A DNA stretch of 64,000 nucleotides from Gossypium raimondii (GCF_025698545.1 NC_068570.1:3410001-3474000); one strand, 5' to 3'. Counted from the stretch's first letter, positions 11,655-23,569 are shown. Notes: generated by a model not told the origin, from the sequence alone. A program made the numbers and translations.

Positions 11655-12200
11655 GGGCAAATTACACCATTAGTCACTAAATTATGAGTAATTTTTTGTT
11701 TTGGTAGTTTAACTAGAAAAATTTACAATTTGGTCATTAAACTATTCAAAAGTTTTCATTTAAGTCATTAAACTATTCAATAATTTTTATTTAAGTCATT
11801 GGATTGTTATGTTTTTTTTTAAATTCCGCCAACGAGCTTCAAGCAATTATTGACGATTGGTATGGTGGATCAATAATCATCGACAAGTAAAAGAGCATAC
11901 TTTAGGTCCAAGTCGATCTGACGGTTAATGTCAGAGATCGAAGAAAAAATTGTTTGAATTTTGGTTCGGAGATCCGTGATACCCAAAGTTGTTTAATGAA
12001 AAAAAATAAACTGTAGAAGAAAAGAGGAAGGAAAGCTTTTGATTGGTGCAAGTAATGCTAACAGAGAAAGCCGTTATATCATCATTTTTAATAACCTGGT
12101 GACTTAAACGAAAAGTTTTGAAAATTTTAGTGACCAAATTATAATTTTTTTAATTAAATGACCAAAATAAAAATTTATCCATAATTTAGTCATGTAGTTT
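11655..12200. mobile_element. inverted-repeat element, family C (long-TIR, non-autonomous)
   Basis: The left arm 'caccattagtcactaaattatg' with 'gtttaactagaaaaatttac...tggtcattaaac' is mirrored by the right arm 'agtgaccaaattataattttt' and 'ataatttagtcatgtagttt'. Between the arms (11820-12060) is GC-richer DNA that could be captured. Further copies are at 20260-20755 and 41675-41905. Long inverted arms around a variable core resemble Mutator-type non-autonomous elements, but target duplications were not resolved. Confidence 0.55.
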
Positions 12201-12419
12201 ACCGAACTTTTATTTTTCCTTTCGTCTTTTAGCATTTAGAAGTTACAACGACTCCAATTAAATTTAAAGTGGAGTTTCGGAGATAAATTCTTTCAACATT
12301 TTTTTTTATTCGTAAAACTCGAATTTAACATTCTATTTAAGGAACATTAATCTCTTTACTAGTTGAGTTAGATATATGCCATAAAATTAACCTATGCTCA
12401 AGTTTTTGGACCTTATTGT

Positions 12420-13130
12420 TGAATCCAGAGGCGAAGCTAGGAGTTAGCAAGGTCTACCCCTCTAAAATGGAAAAATTTTCATTTAAGCTATTTTAAATTT
12501 ATAAAATTTTAAATTAATAGAGGTAAAATTACACTTTAACCCTAAAAAAGATTTTAAAAATTTATTTAATCTTTTAAAAATTATAAAGATATAAGTTGTT
12601 AAAATGATAAAATTATATTTTTACTATTGTAAAAATATATAACTCAACTTCAGTACCCGAAAAGTTTTCAGGCTCTAATTGGATCCCTATTTGGTCCAAT
12701 TAAAAAAAAAAAACAACTTCCAACTTATGATCCATTGAGTACATTATATTGCACCTTTTAGAAGCTCAATATTTCAGGTGAAGGATGCATGGACATTTTG
12801 GGCCTGCCTAGTTTCCCCAAATTTCTAATTAGTACCTTTCCAAGTAGGAGCTATGGTTTTAGAGAGATAACATATTAGAGAAGGCTCTTAACTTTATTCT
12901 ATTTTTTTAAAGATAAGTCTGTATACCCTTTTTTAAGTCCTAAATAAGTCATTTTTCTCTAAATTTTAAAATGAAAAGTTGATTTATTTCAAGCTTTTAT
13001 TTAGGAATAAATTAAGTTTTAGGGGTTTGATTTGATATTGGTTAAAAGGCTTATTATAGTATAGATTACAGAGTTAAGGGCATATTTGGGTTTAAAGAAA
13101 TGTATCGAGACTAGATTAAATGAAGTGGTG
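12420..13130. other. intergenic DNA with a dispersed repeat
   Basis: 12425-12660 starts with 'ccagaggcgaagctaggag' and has the low-complexity body of a common dicot repeat. The rest is AT-rich and non-coding. Confidence 0.35.
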
Positions 13131-13139
13131 AAATTTAAG

Positions 13140-13430
13140 GTTTGAGCCGAGCCGATGCATAATTTAAGGCCCACTTTTAGGCCTTGAGCATAAAAAATAA
13201 GCCTAAAATTTTATTCAAGCCTGACCCATATTAAGATATAAAACTCAAGCCCGACAATAAGCATGTGATTCGAGCCAGGCTCGAGTAAAAAATATGCACA
13301 AGGCCCAACCCGTTTAGAAAATGGGCCTTATTTATTGTCCAATCTCATTTTTCAAGTCTATATTCTTGCTCAAACCCTCCCACTTTTTGGACAAATCTTC
13401 GGCCTTGAACGAATGACCCGACCAGGTCTA
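13140..13430. repeat. GGCCC-type dispersed repeat just upstream of the peptide gene
   Basis: Contains 'ggcccacttttaggcc', 'gagccaggctcgag' and 'aggcccaacccgttt', matching the style of 600-760 and 63826-64000. It ends within about 35 bp of the start codon at 13465, so it would supply the proximal promoter or leader of that gene. Confidence 0.45.
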
Positions 13431-13464
13431 CATGAGATACAAGTCATCTTTTTTATCTATAAAA

Positions 13465-14533
13465 ATGAAATTTTCATTTAAAAAAAAATCACCGAATCTA
13501 ACCGCTCTTCTTGTACTTTTATTAGTCTCGCAAAGTTTAATAGATGGACTCAAAATTGATGCCCATAAACAAGTGAAAGAAGCCCCAAAACAAAGCAAAA
13601 GCCTGCCAACCTATGGTACTTCAATAAGTTTTACATGAATCTCATTATCAATATGGTACTTCAATATTTTCAATCAAATTATGTGTTTCATCTCTGTATT
13701 GTAATATGATTCGTGACTTATTCCATATTTTCACTTTACTTTCGTTTTGACGATTTATGTTCAGAATTTGTGATTATTTTTTTCAACAATATTAATCCAA
13801 TATCTTAACCCGTGTTTTTTGTTTAAAAGTATAATGTTCCTTATGAATTACTATTAAACTCAACATTTATTACTTTAATTTAGCTAAAGAAAAAAAACGA
13901 GTTATTTTTATAAAATGGATTTCGAATACAGAGAATTAATCACTGGTTTCTTTTATAATACCAAAACCATAATTTCACCAATACTTGTAGCTGTTTTGAG
14001 CTGAAGATTCACACATTTATTATTGGTACTCACATAGAACACATATACTTACAAAATTGGTTCAAATCTAATAGTTTAATTGGGTTTGTATATGTAAACA
14101 TTTTATTATCCCAATAACTATAGAAATTGGGTCTGCAAAATTCTATAGAAGTGATAAACTTGCTATTCAATTCAATAATTTACATACAGCTAGCCCCACT
14201 TTAAGTGACTAATAATTGTTCAAGATATTATACTTTCACTTATTACATCCACACAATTAAATATTAAGTTTTGTCCATCAAATTTCCTCATTTTTGGAAC
14301 TTCAACCACTGCTTTGTCTGTCAAACCTATATTCTCCATCATTGAAAGCATAGCTATAAAGCCTATTCCCAACTTTAAGCAACACACATTTTTTACCCTA
14401 GAAACCCATCCTCAAAAGTTAGTCCACATTCATAGTTTAATCATATATGTGTCAATATTTTTTTGTTGCAGGAAAAGAAGTTAGGTATGGAATGGAAGGC
14501 TATGCTCCTTGGATTTGGAGTGATAAAGTGTGA
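13465..14533 (+). CDS. small secreted-peptide-like protein, two exons
   Basis: Predicted 70-residue protein. Exon 1 is 13465-13615. A GT donor at 13616 and a TTGCAG acceptor ending at 14471 join in frame to exon 2 (14472-14533, TGA). The N-terminus has a basic start (KFSFKKK) and a hydrophobic core (LTALLVLLLVSQSL), a typical secretory signal, probably cleaved near residue 28-30. A Lys/Gln-rich middle follows. The C-terminus is rich in Tyr, Gly and Trp (RYGMEGYAPWIWSDKV). There are no cysteines, which suits a processed linear peptide hormone rather than a defensin-like protein. An in-frame ATG at 13432 would add 11 residues before the basic start; 13465 is chosen because it gives the better signal peptide. 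Without splicing the frame stops at 13638. I do not recognise the family. The 856-bp intron and the repeat directly upstream are odd. Expression is not shown by sequence. Confidence 0.5.
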
Positions 14534-15430
14534 ATTTTTTAGGATTTAAATCTCTGATTTTACGAACAAAGTGTATTTAGGGTTCAACCCACATTTATTG
14601 AACTGATTTTATCGAGTGTTATGTGGTGAACCAGATGATGCGATGATGTATTAGTTAATAGTATATAGAATTGTATGTATGAATCCTGTATACATTATGA
14701 TCTTTTACAATTTCTTTTTCTCATATACACAAAGATACACTCTCATGTCACTCTTCCTCCTCAAAACTCTAGTATGCTTAGTGAATATATCTGGCCATAA
14801 AGTGAAGGCTACTTTTATAGGAATCAAAGGCCTCAAAGAAAGCTTTCATACATGTGTGGACAAATGTTATCAGAAAAAAGAAAACATAGTTGTCTTTGGA
14901 TTGATTCATTGAATAAAAATGAATGATTTGATCAATTTAATTTGTGATATATAATTGAAAATAATTAGAATTGATTTGAACCGATAAAAACATTTAAATA
15001 CAAAAAAAACCCAAATTTCTATTTTTTAAAATTTTAACGAAAGTATTTTAGATTTTTAAAATATACGGTTAAACTAATAACTATAGTTTCAATTAGTTCA
15101 ACTTTCAATCTAGTTCTTATAATACTGGAAAACAAGTAAGATTTTTCATGTATCAAAATTAGTTGTTTCGACCCGAAATTATCAATATGTTTGGTCTAAT
15201 GGTGATTTTGAACAGATATTGTTTTTGATATTATATAATCAAAGGAAGGGTATACAGAAAGGTCCCATAAAAGAAAATTGATGGTGAAAACTCTGAATTT
15301 GCACTAAGGAATGGTTGGTTTTCAATGTTTATAATGTAAATGGACAGTTCATATCCTTGTCCAAACATATATATTTTTCAGTGTTCCCTAAATGAAAATT
15401 TCTCTAGAAAAACAATAGGTTATTGATATT
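14534..15430. other. intergenic DNA, no gene seen
   Basis: Contains the 3' flank of the peptide gene and dispersed repeat words (14930-15190). No coding region recognised. Confidence 0.35.
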
Positions 15431-15582
15431 TTAAGGGTGGGTTTAGATGGACGGTGCAATGCGTTTAGCTTGCTTTTTGTCTCACGCTACAGTATCGTTA
15501 CAATATCTAATCTCAACGCTAGCTACAACTGTTTTTACACTAATCACAAGTAAACGCACCGCCCATCCAAATCCACCTTAAA
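15431..15582. mobile_element. MITE, family D copy 1
   Basis: About 150 bp bounded by inverted ends: TTAAGGGTGGGTTTAGATGG at the left and, inverted, TTTAAGGTGGATTTGGATGG at the right. The interior includes 'ctcacgctacagtatcgttac' and has no coding capacity. The related copy at 16931-17086 shares both ends and interior words. Confidence 0.7.
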
Positions 15583-16050
15583 CAAAAAAAAAAAACCCAA
15601 ACACGAACCGAAACAAAAACAAAACAAAAATCAAATCAATGGCCAGCTGGGCTTCCAATTTGGTTGGCTAAAAGTTTTGAAGTAAACCATAAATATCTTT
15701 AAAATCACTATTTATTGTTCCTTGGCTTCTCCTCTCCTTTGAATGGAATTTATGCTCACAAAATCTTATTTTCAAGATTACTAAAGAACCTTTAAACTAA
15801 TGGTTGCCATTGGCCATATGCTACTTGAATGTTAATATGTATATACTTATAAAATTTCTTGTAATTATTTTGGAAAAACATAGGAGAAGGATGAATAAAA
15901 GTTGAGTATGTTTGTTAGATTAATTATATGGAAAGAATAAAAAATTTTAATGCATTTAAGTTCTAAACTTTATTAATTAAGTCAAATATATTGTATAATG
16001 GGGATTAAGTCATTATATTTGTTGTAATAAACGTCGATAATAATGGTAGA
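15583..16050. other. AT-rich intergenic DNA, no gene seen
   Basis: Nothing recognised. Confidence 0.4.
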
Positions 16051-16059
16051 ACAATCATA

Positions 16060-16320
16060 AAAAAAATACAGATTTTGTGTGGAAACCCTTTTCGGGGGAA
16101 AAACCACATGTAGAGGAGGAAAAAATTCATTAATGTTGAAAAACGAATGTACAATAAGAGTTTTGGCTACGTCTATTTAAGGGTTGAAAAATCTTGTTCT
16201 AATCAAAATCAAATAGAAGAAGAATAATTCCCTTATTTTTCACTGTATTTATTTTTTAACAAGTGACAGGATTCGGGTTACACAATCTCTAACAATATCT
16301 TTACTATATATGGGAGAGAT
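16060..16320. repeat. possible Copia LTR fragment
   Basis: 'gtggaaacccttttcggggg' followed by 'aaaaaccacatg' and 'gtctatttaagggttg' resembles (reverse-complemented) the LTR interior at 54230-54440, where 'ctctaaagaggataaaaaaaccac' and 'gagtctatttataagc' occur. Ends not found. Confidence 0.35.
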
Positions 16321-16930
16321 TTATTTATACCGATATGAAACTTAAGTAATTTTACATCATTTCGTAATTTTTATACAATTAAAATTTTAACAATTTAACC
16401 GTCATATTTCAGGTTCCGTTCATGTAAATCATGCATACCAATTACATTTTTTTAATCATTCAACTGTTAAATATATGTTAATACGATAATATTTTATATC
16501 GATATAATAGAGATATCGGATCAGTTTAAAAATTTAATGCATAAAACAAGTACAAATATATTGACAAATTTAATAATTGAATTGTTAAAATAATAATCTT
16601 GTAAAAATTATTTTTATATATGTTTCTTTATGCATTGGAAGGTGCCACCGGCTTTGGTACGTTTGCTTATTATGGTGGAATTGTTTGGTTGACAAGAAAA
16701 TGAAGGAAAAGATTCCTCAAATTAAAAAGAAGCCATGAAAATCCACCAATGTTTTCTCTCTCTCTCTCATTTGTTTTGTCACTTTCCACGTTGATGATTA
16801 AGATATTTTCTGACATTAGGAAAAAAAATCTACCCACAATAGTCATTGTTGCAATCATCCAAAAAAGAAACACATAATATTTTTTTAAAATAAATAAAAC
16901 TAAATATAATAATTTAGAGTAAAAAATTAG
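16321..16930. other. AT-rich intergenic DNA, no gene seen
   Basis: Nothing recognised; short (CT)n at 16755-16769. Confidence 0.4.
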
Positions 16931-17086
16931 ATTAGGACCCTTTTAGATTGATGTTTATTTTTTGTGTGGCGTGTTTAGTTTTTTTCTCTCATGCTACAAT
17001 ATTATTACAATATCTAATTTCATTGTCACTGTTATTTTTACACTAACTGTAAGTAAACGCATCGTCCATCCAAATAGACCCTAATC
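16931..17086. mobile_element. MITE, family D copy 2
   Basis: Ends ATTAGGACCCTTTTAGATTG and, inverted, ATTAGGGTCTATTTGGATGG. The interior matches copy 1 (15431-15582) with 'ctcatgctacaatattattac' and 'taagtaaacgcatcgtccatc'. More diverged between its two ends than copy 1. Confidence 0.65.
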
Positions 17087-19030
17087 TGATTAGAGTTAAT
17101 ATAAAAAATTTTGGAGATTTGAAAGTAAAGTTTAAATATTAGAGATAACCATAAATTCCGAAATTTATCCTCGAAGCATACATTGGTTTCAGTAAAAAGA
17201 ATGTTTTACAATCTTAATGCATAAGTGTTTTGGAATATTGAAAATTATTTAATACTATTTTGTATATATTTTAGAATTAATTTTATGTGAAATAAATAAA
17301 TAAATTTAGGGATAATATGATTTAAAATTATATATGAAATTTTAGTTTAATGTACAAATTGATACGTGAATTGTGATTTAATGCAATTATATATATGAAA
17401 TATTGATCGTGGTTCAAATTTATATATGAAACTTTGATTTTATTCAATCGCATGTTTTTATATTAAATAAATATTATTATTTGTGTGCAATATGTATACA
17501 TAATGGTATTAGTGGTTTGTAGATATTGAATTAAATTAATATTTCATGCATAAAATTAAAATTTATGTATAATATTGAACATTAGATAAAAATCCGTATG
17601 TAATTTTATAACCTATAAATTTACGAGACATTTATAATTAAATAAAATAAATAAATCCATAAAAGATATAATTGTCCTTCTATTTTGTGAATTATTGGAT
17701 GGTAAGCTGATAATATTATTAAAAATCATTAAATACTTTTTAGTACTTTTTGAAAAGGTTTTGATTTGTTGTAAAGTTATTGGACATTAAAATAGAAATA
17801 TCATAAAATGTTTGAAAATTATATGATAATAAATAAAATAAAATAACGTTGTACTTTGTTTCGTTGAAAATAGTTTTCGAAAATGATTTCTAAAGAATGA
17901 ATTGATTTTCGAAAAAGTTATACTTTTAATGTTACGATGATTTTGTGTAAAATATTTTTCGTTATTTGATAAATTATATAATATAATTTTTATAATAAGT
18001 AATATCGTATAAACTTAATAATAAATAATTCCCAAATTACATACATGAGAGTGAATATTATCACATTAGACTTGAAAGGGATAAATGAATGTAAGAATGA
18101 TTTAAATGAATACTTTATATTTATATAATTAAAATATTCATTCAATAGTGGTGTATTTATAATTTTAATATATATATATTATTAAAAATCAATATTAATA
18201 TTTTCAATAATATATTAAGAATATTATTTGAATTTTAAAATTTATTATTCAAATAAACTTGTAATATTAAATACTTTATTAAAATAATAAGCTGTATTCA
18301 TAAAATATTATTTTGTTAAATATAAATAATTAAAAAATAGAAAAAAATTGATTCAACTATTTTTATAGTACGGTTCATTTGATTTGTAGGTTAATTGGTC
18401 TAACCTCTTATTTTGAATCAGTTTTCAGTCTAATCGATTCGGTCTATTGGTCATGTTCTAAATACAATTGCTTATTGTTGATCGAGCCTTAGCTTAATTG
18501 AGACAGTTGCTATCGTAGCAATCAAGTTGATGTGGGTTCGAGCATGCTTAAACACATTTTTTTTAATGATTTAAGGACTAAGAAGAATTATGGATAAAAA
18601 TAAACATTGTATAAAGAAAAAGAAATATATGTTTATTTTCTTTAATCTATAGATATCTCATCACAACTTTAATAAAATATTTGACAAATGTTTTACGTAA
18701 GGAAAAAAATGTGCATTATTGTCAATGCAGGAGGACGTGAGTTCGAGTGCACTAAATCGCATTATCTTCCTATTTATGGGTTGAAAAGGAGTTATGGATA
18801 ATGATTAGAAGCTAAAAAAAAACTGTATTACTAAATATATCTTTTAGTTAAGTTCTAATTTTTTTTTGAATTTTGGGTAAATTATATCATTGGTTACTTA
18901 ACTATTAGTTATCTAATTATAAAAGAAATTTAATTTCGTCAACAACATTATCGTTATTATTATGATTTTTTTTGTGATTCATTCATCACATCATTAGCAC
19001 AGGTTGAAAGCGTAATTTTTAATTGATATA
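17087..19030. other. AT-rich intergenic DNA with tRNA-like repeat remnants
   Basis: Very AT-rich. At 18485-18560 and 18725-18760 there are B-box-like words (gggttcgagc, gagttcgagt) in decayed tRNA-like contexts, possible SINE remnants. No coding region. Confidence 0.4.
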
Positions 19031-19094
19031 ATAATAAATTTAACTTTTAATATTTATATATATTTTTAATTTAGTCCTTATTCCATTTAAAATT

Positions 19095-19790
19095 TTAAAA
19101 ATAAATAATTTAGAAAATTCAAAAACAATCATAAAACAATTCGACTCAATGATGATACTAGTGAAGCCACAATGCTTGATCCAGGACAAGGCCTCTCGAA
19201 CAGACATAGCCGCACCGACTTGCGGGTCCAATCTCGTGGTAAACGACCTCGAGAAGCCACGCAAAAAGGAGCTAGCTGCATCTCGTAGAACCATCGACAT
19301 TTCGTCCAAACAAAGATTGTGCCTCCTCCCAATCATTCAATTGTGCCTCCTCCCAATCATTCAAGTACGCTTCAGAAAAATGGACAATGGCCGCCGCTGA
19401 TATGTCATTACTGTTTCAGACTAGCTAATTGCGAAAGTGCAAACAGGAACATATCATAACAGGTTGAAAAATTAAAGGCGTACCCCGCTACAGTCTATAA
19501 CTCAGCCGCCTTCGGACAAAGTAGAAGAACATGATCCATTGTCTCAGTCGACCCACACCGATTGCACTGAGGATCAAGGTCACACCCTTTCGCCACCGAA
19601 GCTGCCTTACATGGAACGATACCGATCCCACACCTCCAAGCAAAGTCCTTTACTTTGGGCAGAAGAGGCAAGTTCCAAAGCCTCTGCCAAGGTCCCTGTA
19701 CTATGTAAGACTCCTGATTCACACAAGCATTCAGCGTAACAGCATAGCTAGATTTTGTATAACACAAGCGTAATGCTAGTTAACTATTTC
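19095..19790 (-). mobile_element. LINE (non-LTR retrotransposon) 3' remnant
   Basis: Read on the minus strand, 19767-19495 encodes a reverse-transcriptase-associated zinc-binding domain: WNLPLLPKVKDFAWR, then a CNRCGSTETMDHVLLLCP motif with its Cys/His set. Further 3', 19380-19110 encodes a plant RNase H-like stretch (RDAASSF...AMSVREALSWIKHCGF, IIIESNC). This order is that of the C-terminal end of plant LINE ORF2. The parts are in different frames with stops between, and the reverse transcriptase proper is absent, so the copy is dead and 5'-truncated. At 19317-19364 a 23-bp piece (tgtgcctcctcccaatcatt...) is duplicated in tandem. Confidence 0.8.
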
Positions 19791-20255
19791 ATGTAATACT
19801 AAATAAAAAAATTTATATTATTTTAATTAATAAAATTAAAAATTAATGGTTGGGTTAGGATTAAAATTTTAAAAATAGAAAAATATAAAAATTAAAAATG
19901 ATTAAATTGGAGAATATATGACAAATACATTACTTATCATAATATGTTACTAATACCAACAAGTGTTGGGTGTAATGGTAAAACACATTACATTTTTAAA
20001 GAGACAATGTATGTTTGAACCTTAAAACAACAAACATGAACCGTAAAAGAGGCATGGATGATATAAAAATAAACGACTAAAATAAAATTTAACCTAATAA
20101 ATTTAATTGATATTATTTGGGTCAATACTGAAATTTCAAATTTTAAAATAACAAAAAATAAAATTGATTAATTCAAAAATTAAAGAATTGAAATTAAAGC
20201 CACAATTTTCATATAACACAAAAAAAGAAATAAACTATACCCAAACTCACTAAAT
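19791..20255. other. AT-rich intergenic DNA
   Basis: At 19966-20030 a tRNA-like phrase (gggtgtaatggtaaaacaca ... gtttgaacc) matches those at 5596-5665 and 220-260. No gene. Confidence 0.4.
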
Positions 20256-20259
20256 TTTT

Positions 20260-20755
20260 AGTAAATTTACATTTTAGTCATTCAACTTCAAAAAGTTATA
20301 AAATAGTCATTGAACTATTCCAAAGTCTTCATTTAAGCCTCTGGGTTGTTAAAATTATTATTGTATGGCTTTCTTTGTTCGCACCACCTGCACAAAGCTC
20401 TTATTCCCCTTCTCTTCTACAATTCAATTTTTTTTCATGAACCAAACTTTGAATGTCATGAATTTGCGAATTAAAATTTAAACAACTTTTTTATTCAATT
20501 CTAGACACTGACTGTTAGATCAACTTAGATATAAGGTATATTCCTTTACTCATCAATGGCAACTGATCCATTATACTAGTCATCGAAACATTGTTTGGAG
20601 CTTGCTAACCTGAACTTAAAAAAAAAACACTTAATAACCTAGTGAGTTAAATAAATTTTTTTGAATAGGTTAGTGACCATTTTGTAACTTTTAGAAGTTA
20701 AGTGACTAAAATATAAATTTATTAATAGTTTAGTGACCTTAGGTAAATTTACCCA
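20260..20755. mobile_element. inverted-repeat element, family C copy 2
   Basis: Left arm 'attttagtcattcaacttc...gttataaaatagtcattgaac'; right arm 'gtgaccattttgtaactttt...aagttaagtgactaaaat', inverted to the left. The core differs from the copy at 11655-12200, consistent with a variable captured core. Confidence 0.55.
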
Positions 20756-21129
20756 AAAAAAAACTAATAGTAAAACTCAACTAGGAAAACCCAAATAAAT
20801 GTCAAAACCAGTCAACAAAAGGAAGAAGAAAGTAGAAAACAGTATATACCATATGCATACATAGACAACATAGTAGTAGTTCTTTTATTTACTGGGCTAC
20901 TACTGTCTACGAAAGACAACAAATTTTTTTTTGGAGAAAAAATAAAGAATAAAATGACAAGCTTGTAAAAAAGAAAAGGGAAAAAAACACACCCCAAATA
21001 ATGGAGGAGAAGTGTGGAGGGATAGGATATTTACAGATGAAAGAGAAGAGTTGAAGAGGCAAAGGCTAAAAACATGGAGAATCCCAATGCTCTCTCACAG
21101 TCATATTAAGATTTAAGAAGAGATACAAA

Positions 21130-21329
21130 CCCCACTCTCACTCTCCACTCCCTTTATTTTATTTTTACTCTCCTTTCCTTCCTTTTTCCTCTCTCTCTTG
21201 CTTTAAAAGATTGAACTTTTTATTTATTTTTCAATGCTCTGTTGCTAATTCGATTGAAACCAACAATCCATTCTACAGGGGAAGAAGATCCCTTTTTTTT
21301 TGTATTATTCCACTTTGGGTTTTTTTTAG
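21130..21329 (+). promoter_or_regulatory. 5' leader of the AFB5-type gene, with short upstream ORF
   Basis: A pyrimidine-rich tract (21134-21200, 'ctctcactctccactccctt') typical of plant 5'UTRs precedes the start codon. If transcribed, the leader contains an upstream ATG at 21233 opening a four-codon ORF that ends TAA at 21245-21247, which could dampen translation. No TATA box was assigned. Confidence 0.4.
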
Positions 21330-23569
21330 ATGTCGGAGCAAATGTCTGATGATGACGAAAGGCAGCAATCTCCGCCGTCAGATCTTGATTTCGCTTCCAA
21401 CAAGGCACGGACTTGTATCGTCACCGGGTCGGTTTCGGGTCATACCGAGTTTCAGTCACCGTACCCGGATCAGGTTCTGGAGAACGTGTTGGAAAACGTG
21501 CTTCACTTCCTTACGTCGAGGCGGGACCGGAACACTGCCTCATTGGTGTGTAAGTCGTGGTATCGGGTTGAGGCGCTTACCCGATCCGAGCTGTTCATTG
21601 GGAACTGCTACGCGGTTTCGCCGGCTCGGGCTACCGCTCGGTTCACTAGAGTGAGAGCTCTTCATCTGAAAGGAAGGCCCAGGTTCGCGGATTTTAACCT
21701 TATGCCACCCGATTGGGGTGCCCATTTCAATCCTTGGGTCCTGGCTTTTGCTAAGGCTTGCCCTTGGTTGGAGAAAGTTTACCTAAAGCGTATGTCCGTG
21801 ACGGATGATGATCTAGCAACTTTGGCTGAATCGTTTTTAGGGTTTAAGGAGCTTGTTCTTGTTTGCTGTGATGGGTTTGGAACTAGTGGCCTCTCCATTT
21901 TTGTTAGCAAGTGCAGGTATTGTTCTTGTTATTCTTCCTTTTTGATGATTATAATGCTATGTGTATATAATTAATGAGTTGATTGGATCTGTTTAAGGTG
22001 TTTAGAGTACTAATCTATGGTTTATTGGCTATTAGGCAAAGAGATGTTATGCATTTCTACTGAAAATTTTGTTTGATCTAATGCTTTGGATTTGTAGATC
22101 TGTTATGTTTATTTCTTGATCTGGTATTGTTTGGATGATGGGAAAAAATGTTTTAAGTAACAATGAAACTTTTTTTTTTAGGTTAAAATTGTATGAATAC
22201 TTGATTGATGTATTTCTATAATTGCAGACAGCTTAAGGTGCTTGATCTGATCGAATCCGAGGTTTCTGATGATGAGACGGATTGGATATTGTGTTTTCCT
22301 GAGGGTGAATCACATCTCGAGTCATTGATATTTGATTGTGTAGAATACCCTATAAATTTTGAGGCATTAGAAAGGTTGGTGGCAAGGTCTCCTTCACTTA
22401 AGAAGCTTAAGCTAAATCGATATGTTTCAATTGGGCAGTTATACCGCCTTATGGTTCAAGCTCCGCAGCTCACGCATCTTGGGACAGGGTCCTTTAGCCC
22501 ATCGGAGATTGCAGGGCAAGGTGATCAAGAACCAGATTATGTAACCGCGTTTGCTGCCTGCAAATCCTTAGTTTGTCTCTCTGGGTTCAGGGAAATAATT
22601 CCGGATTATCTGCCTGCAATTTACCCTATTTGTGCGAATCTAACGTCTTTGAATTTCAGCTACGCCAACATTACTGCCGAACAGCTTAAGCCAATTATAA
22701 GCAACTGCCACAAGCTTCAGGTTTTCTGGGTATGTGTTTCATATTTTGTTCTGTATAAGGCTTTGTGAAGAAATTAGTGCTTTGAAGCTTACCTTGCTTT
22801 TGATATGCAGGTCCTTGATTCAATATGCGATGAAGGACTTCAAGCAGTCGCTGCAACATGTAAGGAATTGCGTGAGCTTCGGGTTTTCCCTGTTGATGCT
22901 CGTGAGGATAGTGATGGTCCTGTTTCTGAAGTAGGCTTCCAAGCTATTTCTGAGGGTTGTCGGAAATTGCAATCTATTCTTTATTTCTGCCAGAGGATGA
23001 CTAACGCAGCTGTAATAGCAATGTCCAGAAACTGTCCAGATTTAGTTGTTTTCCGGCTATGCATAATGGGTCGCCACAGGCCTGATCATGTGACGGGGGA
23101 ACCTATGGATGACGGTTTTGGAGCCATTGTTATGAACTGTAAGAAGCTCACTCGTCTTGCTGTTTCTGGTTTACTGACAGATAAAGCTTTTGACTATATT
23201 GGACGATATGGGAAACTGGTACGCACATTATCAGTGGCTTTTGCTGGAGATAGTGACATGGCGCTTAAATATGTACTCGAGGGCTGTCCACAATTGCAAA
23301 AGCTCGAAATTAGAGATAGTCCATTTGGAGATGCTGCTCTTTGTTCTGGTTTGCATCACTACTACAACATGAGGTTTCTTTGGATGTCTTCATGTAGACT
23401 AACTCACCAAGGTTGCCAACAGATTGCTCGTGCTATGCCTCGCCTAGTGGTTGAAGTGATTAGATCTGCTGATGAAGAAGAGATGGATGTCTGTGTTCAA
23501 ACATTATACATGTATCGATCTCTTGAAGGGCCAAGAAATGATGCTCCAAAATTCGTTACCATCTTGTAG
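21330..23569 (+). CDS. AFB5: auxin receptor F-box protein, AFB4/AFB5 type
   Basis: Three exons (21330-21916, 22228-22729, 22811-23569; GT..AG introns) join in frame to a 615-residue protein, the full length for TIR1/AFB receptors. It starts with an acidic extension ([12 protein letters not shown]) absent from TIR1, then an F-box (about 46-85) with the reduplicated [10 protein letters not shown], then leucine-rich repeats to the end (VTIL). The extension, the doubled VLENV and [13 protein letters not shown] residues mark the AFB4/AFB5 clade rather than TIR1/AFB2. Known role of the family: substrate receptor of an SCF ubiquitin ligase that binds auxin (this clade also picloram) and sends Aux/IAA repressors to degradation in the nucleus. 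The second intron is short (81 bp), the first 311 bp. In exon 3 the position of the miR393 site (23364-23384) is poorly matched, so miR393 control is unlikely. No defects seen. Confidence 0.95.
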
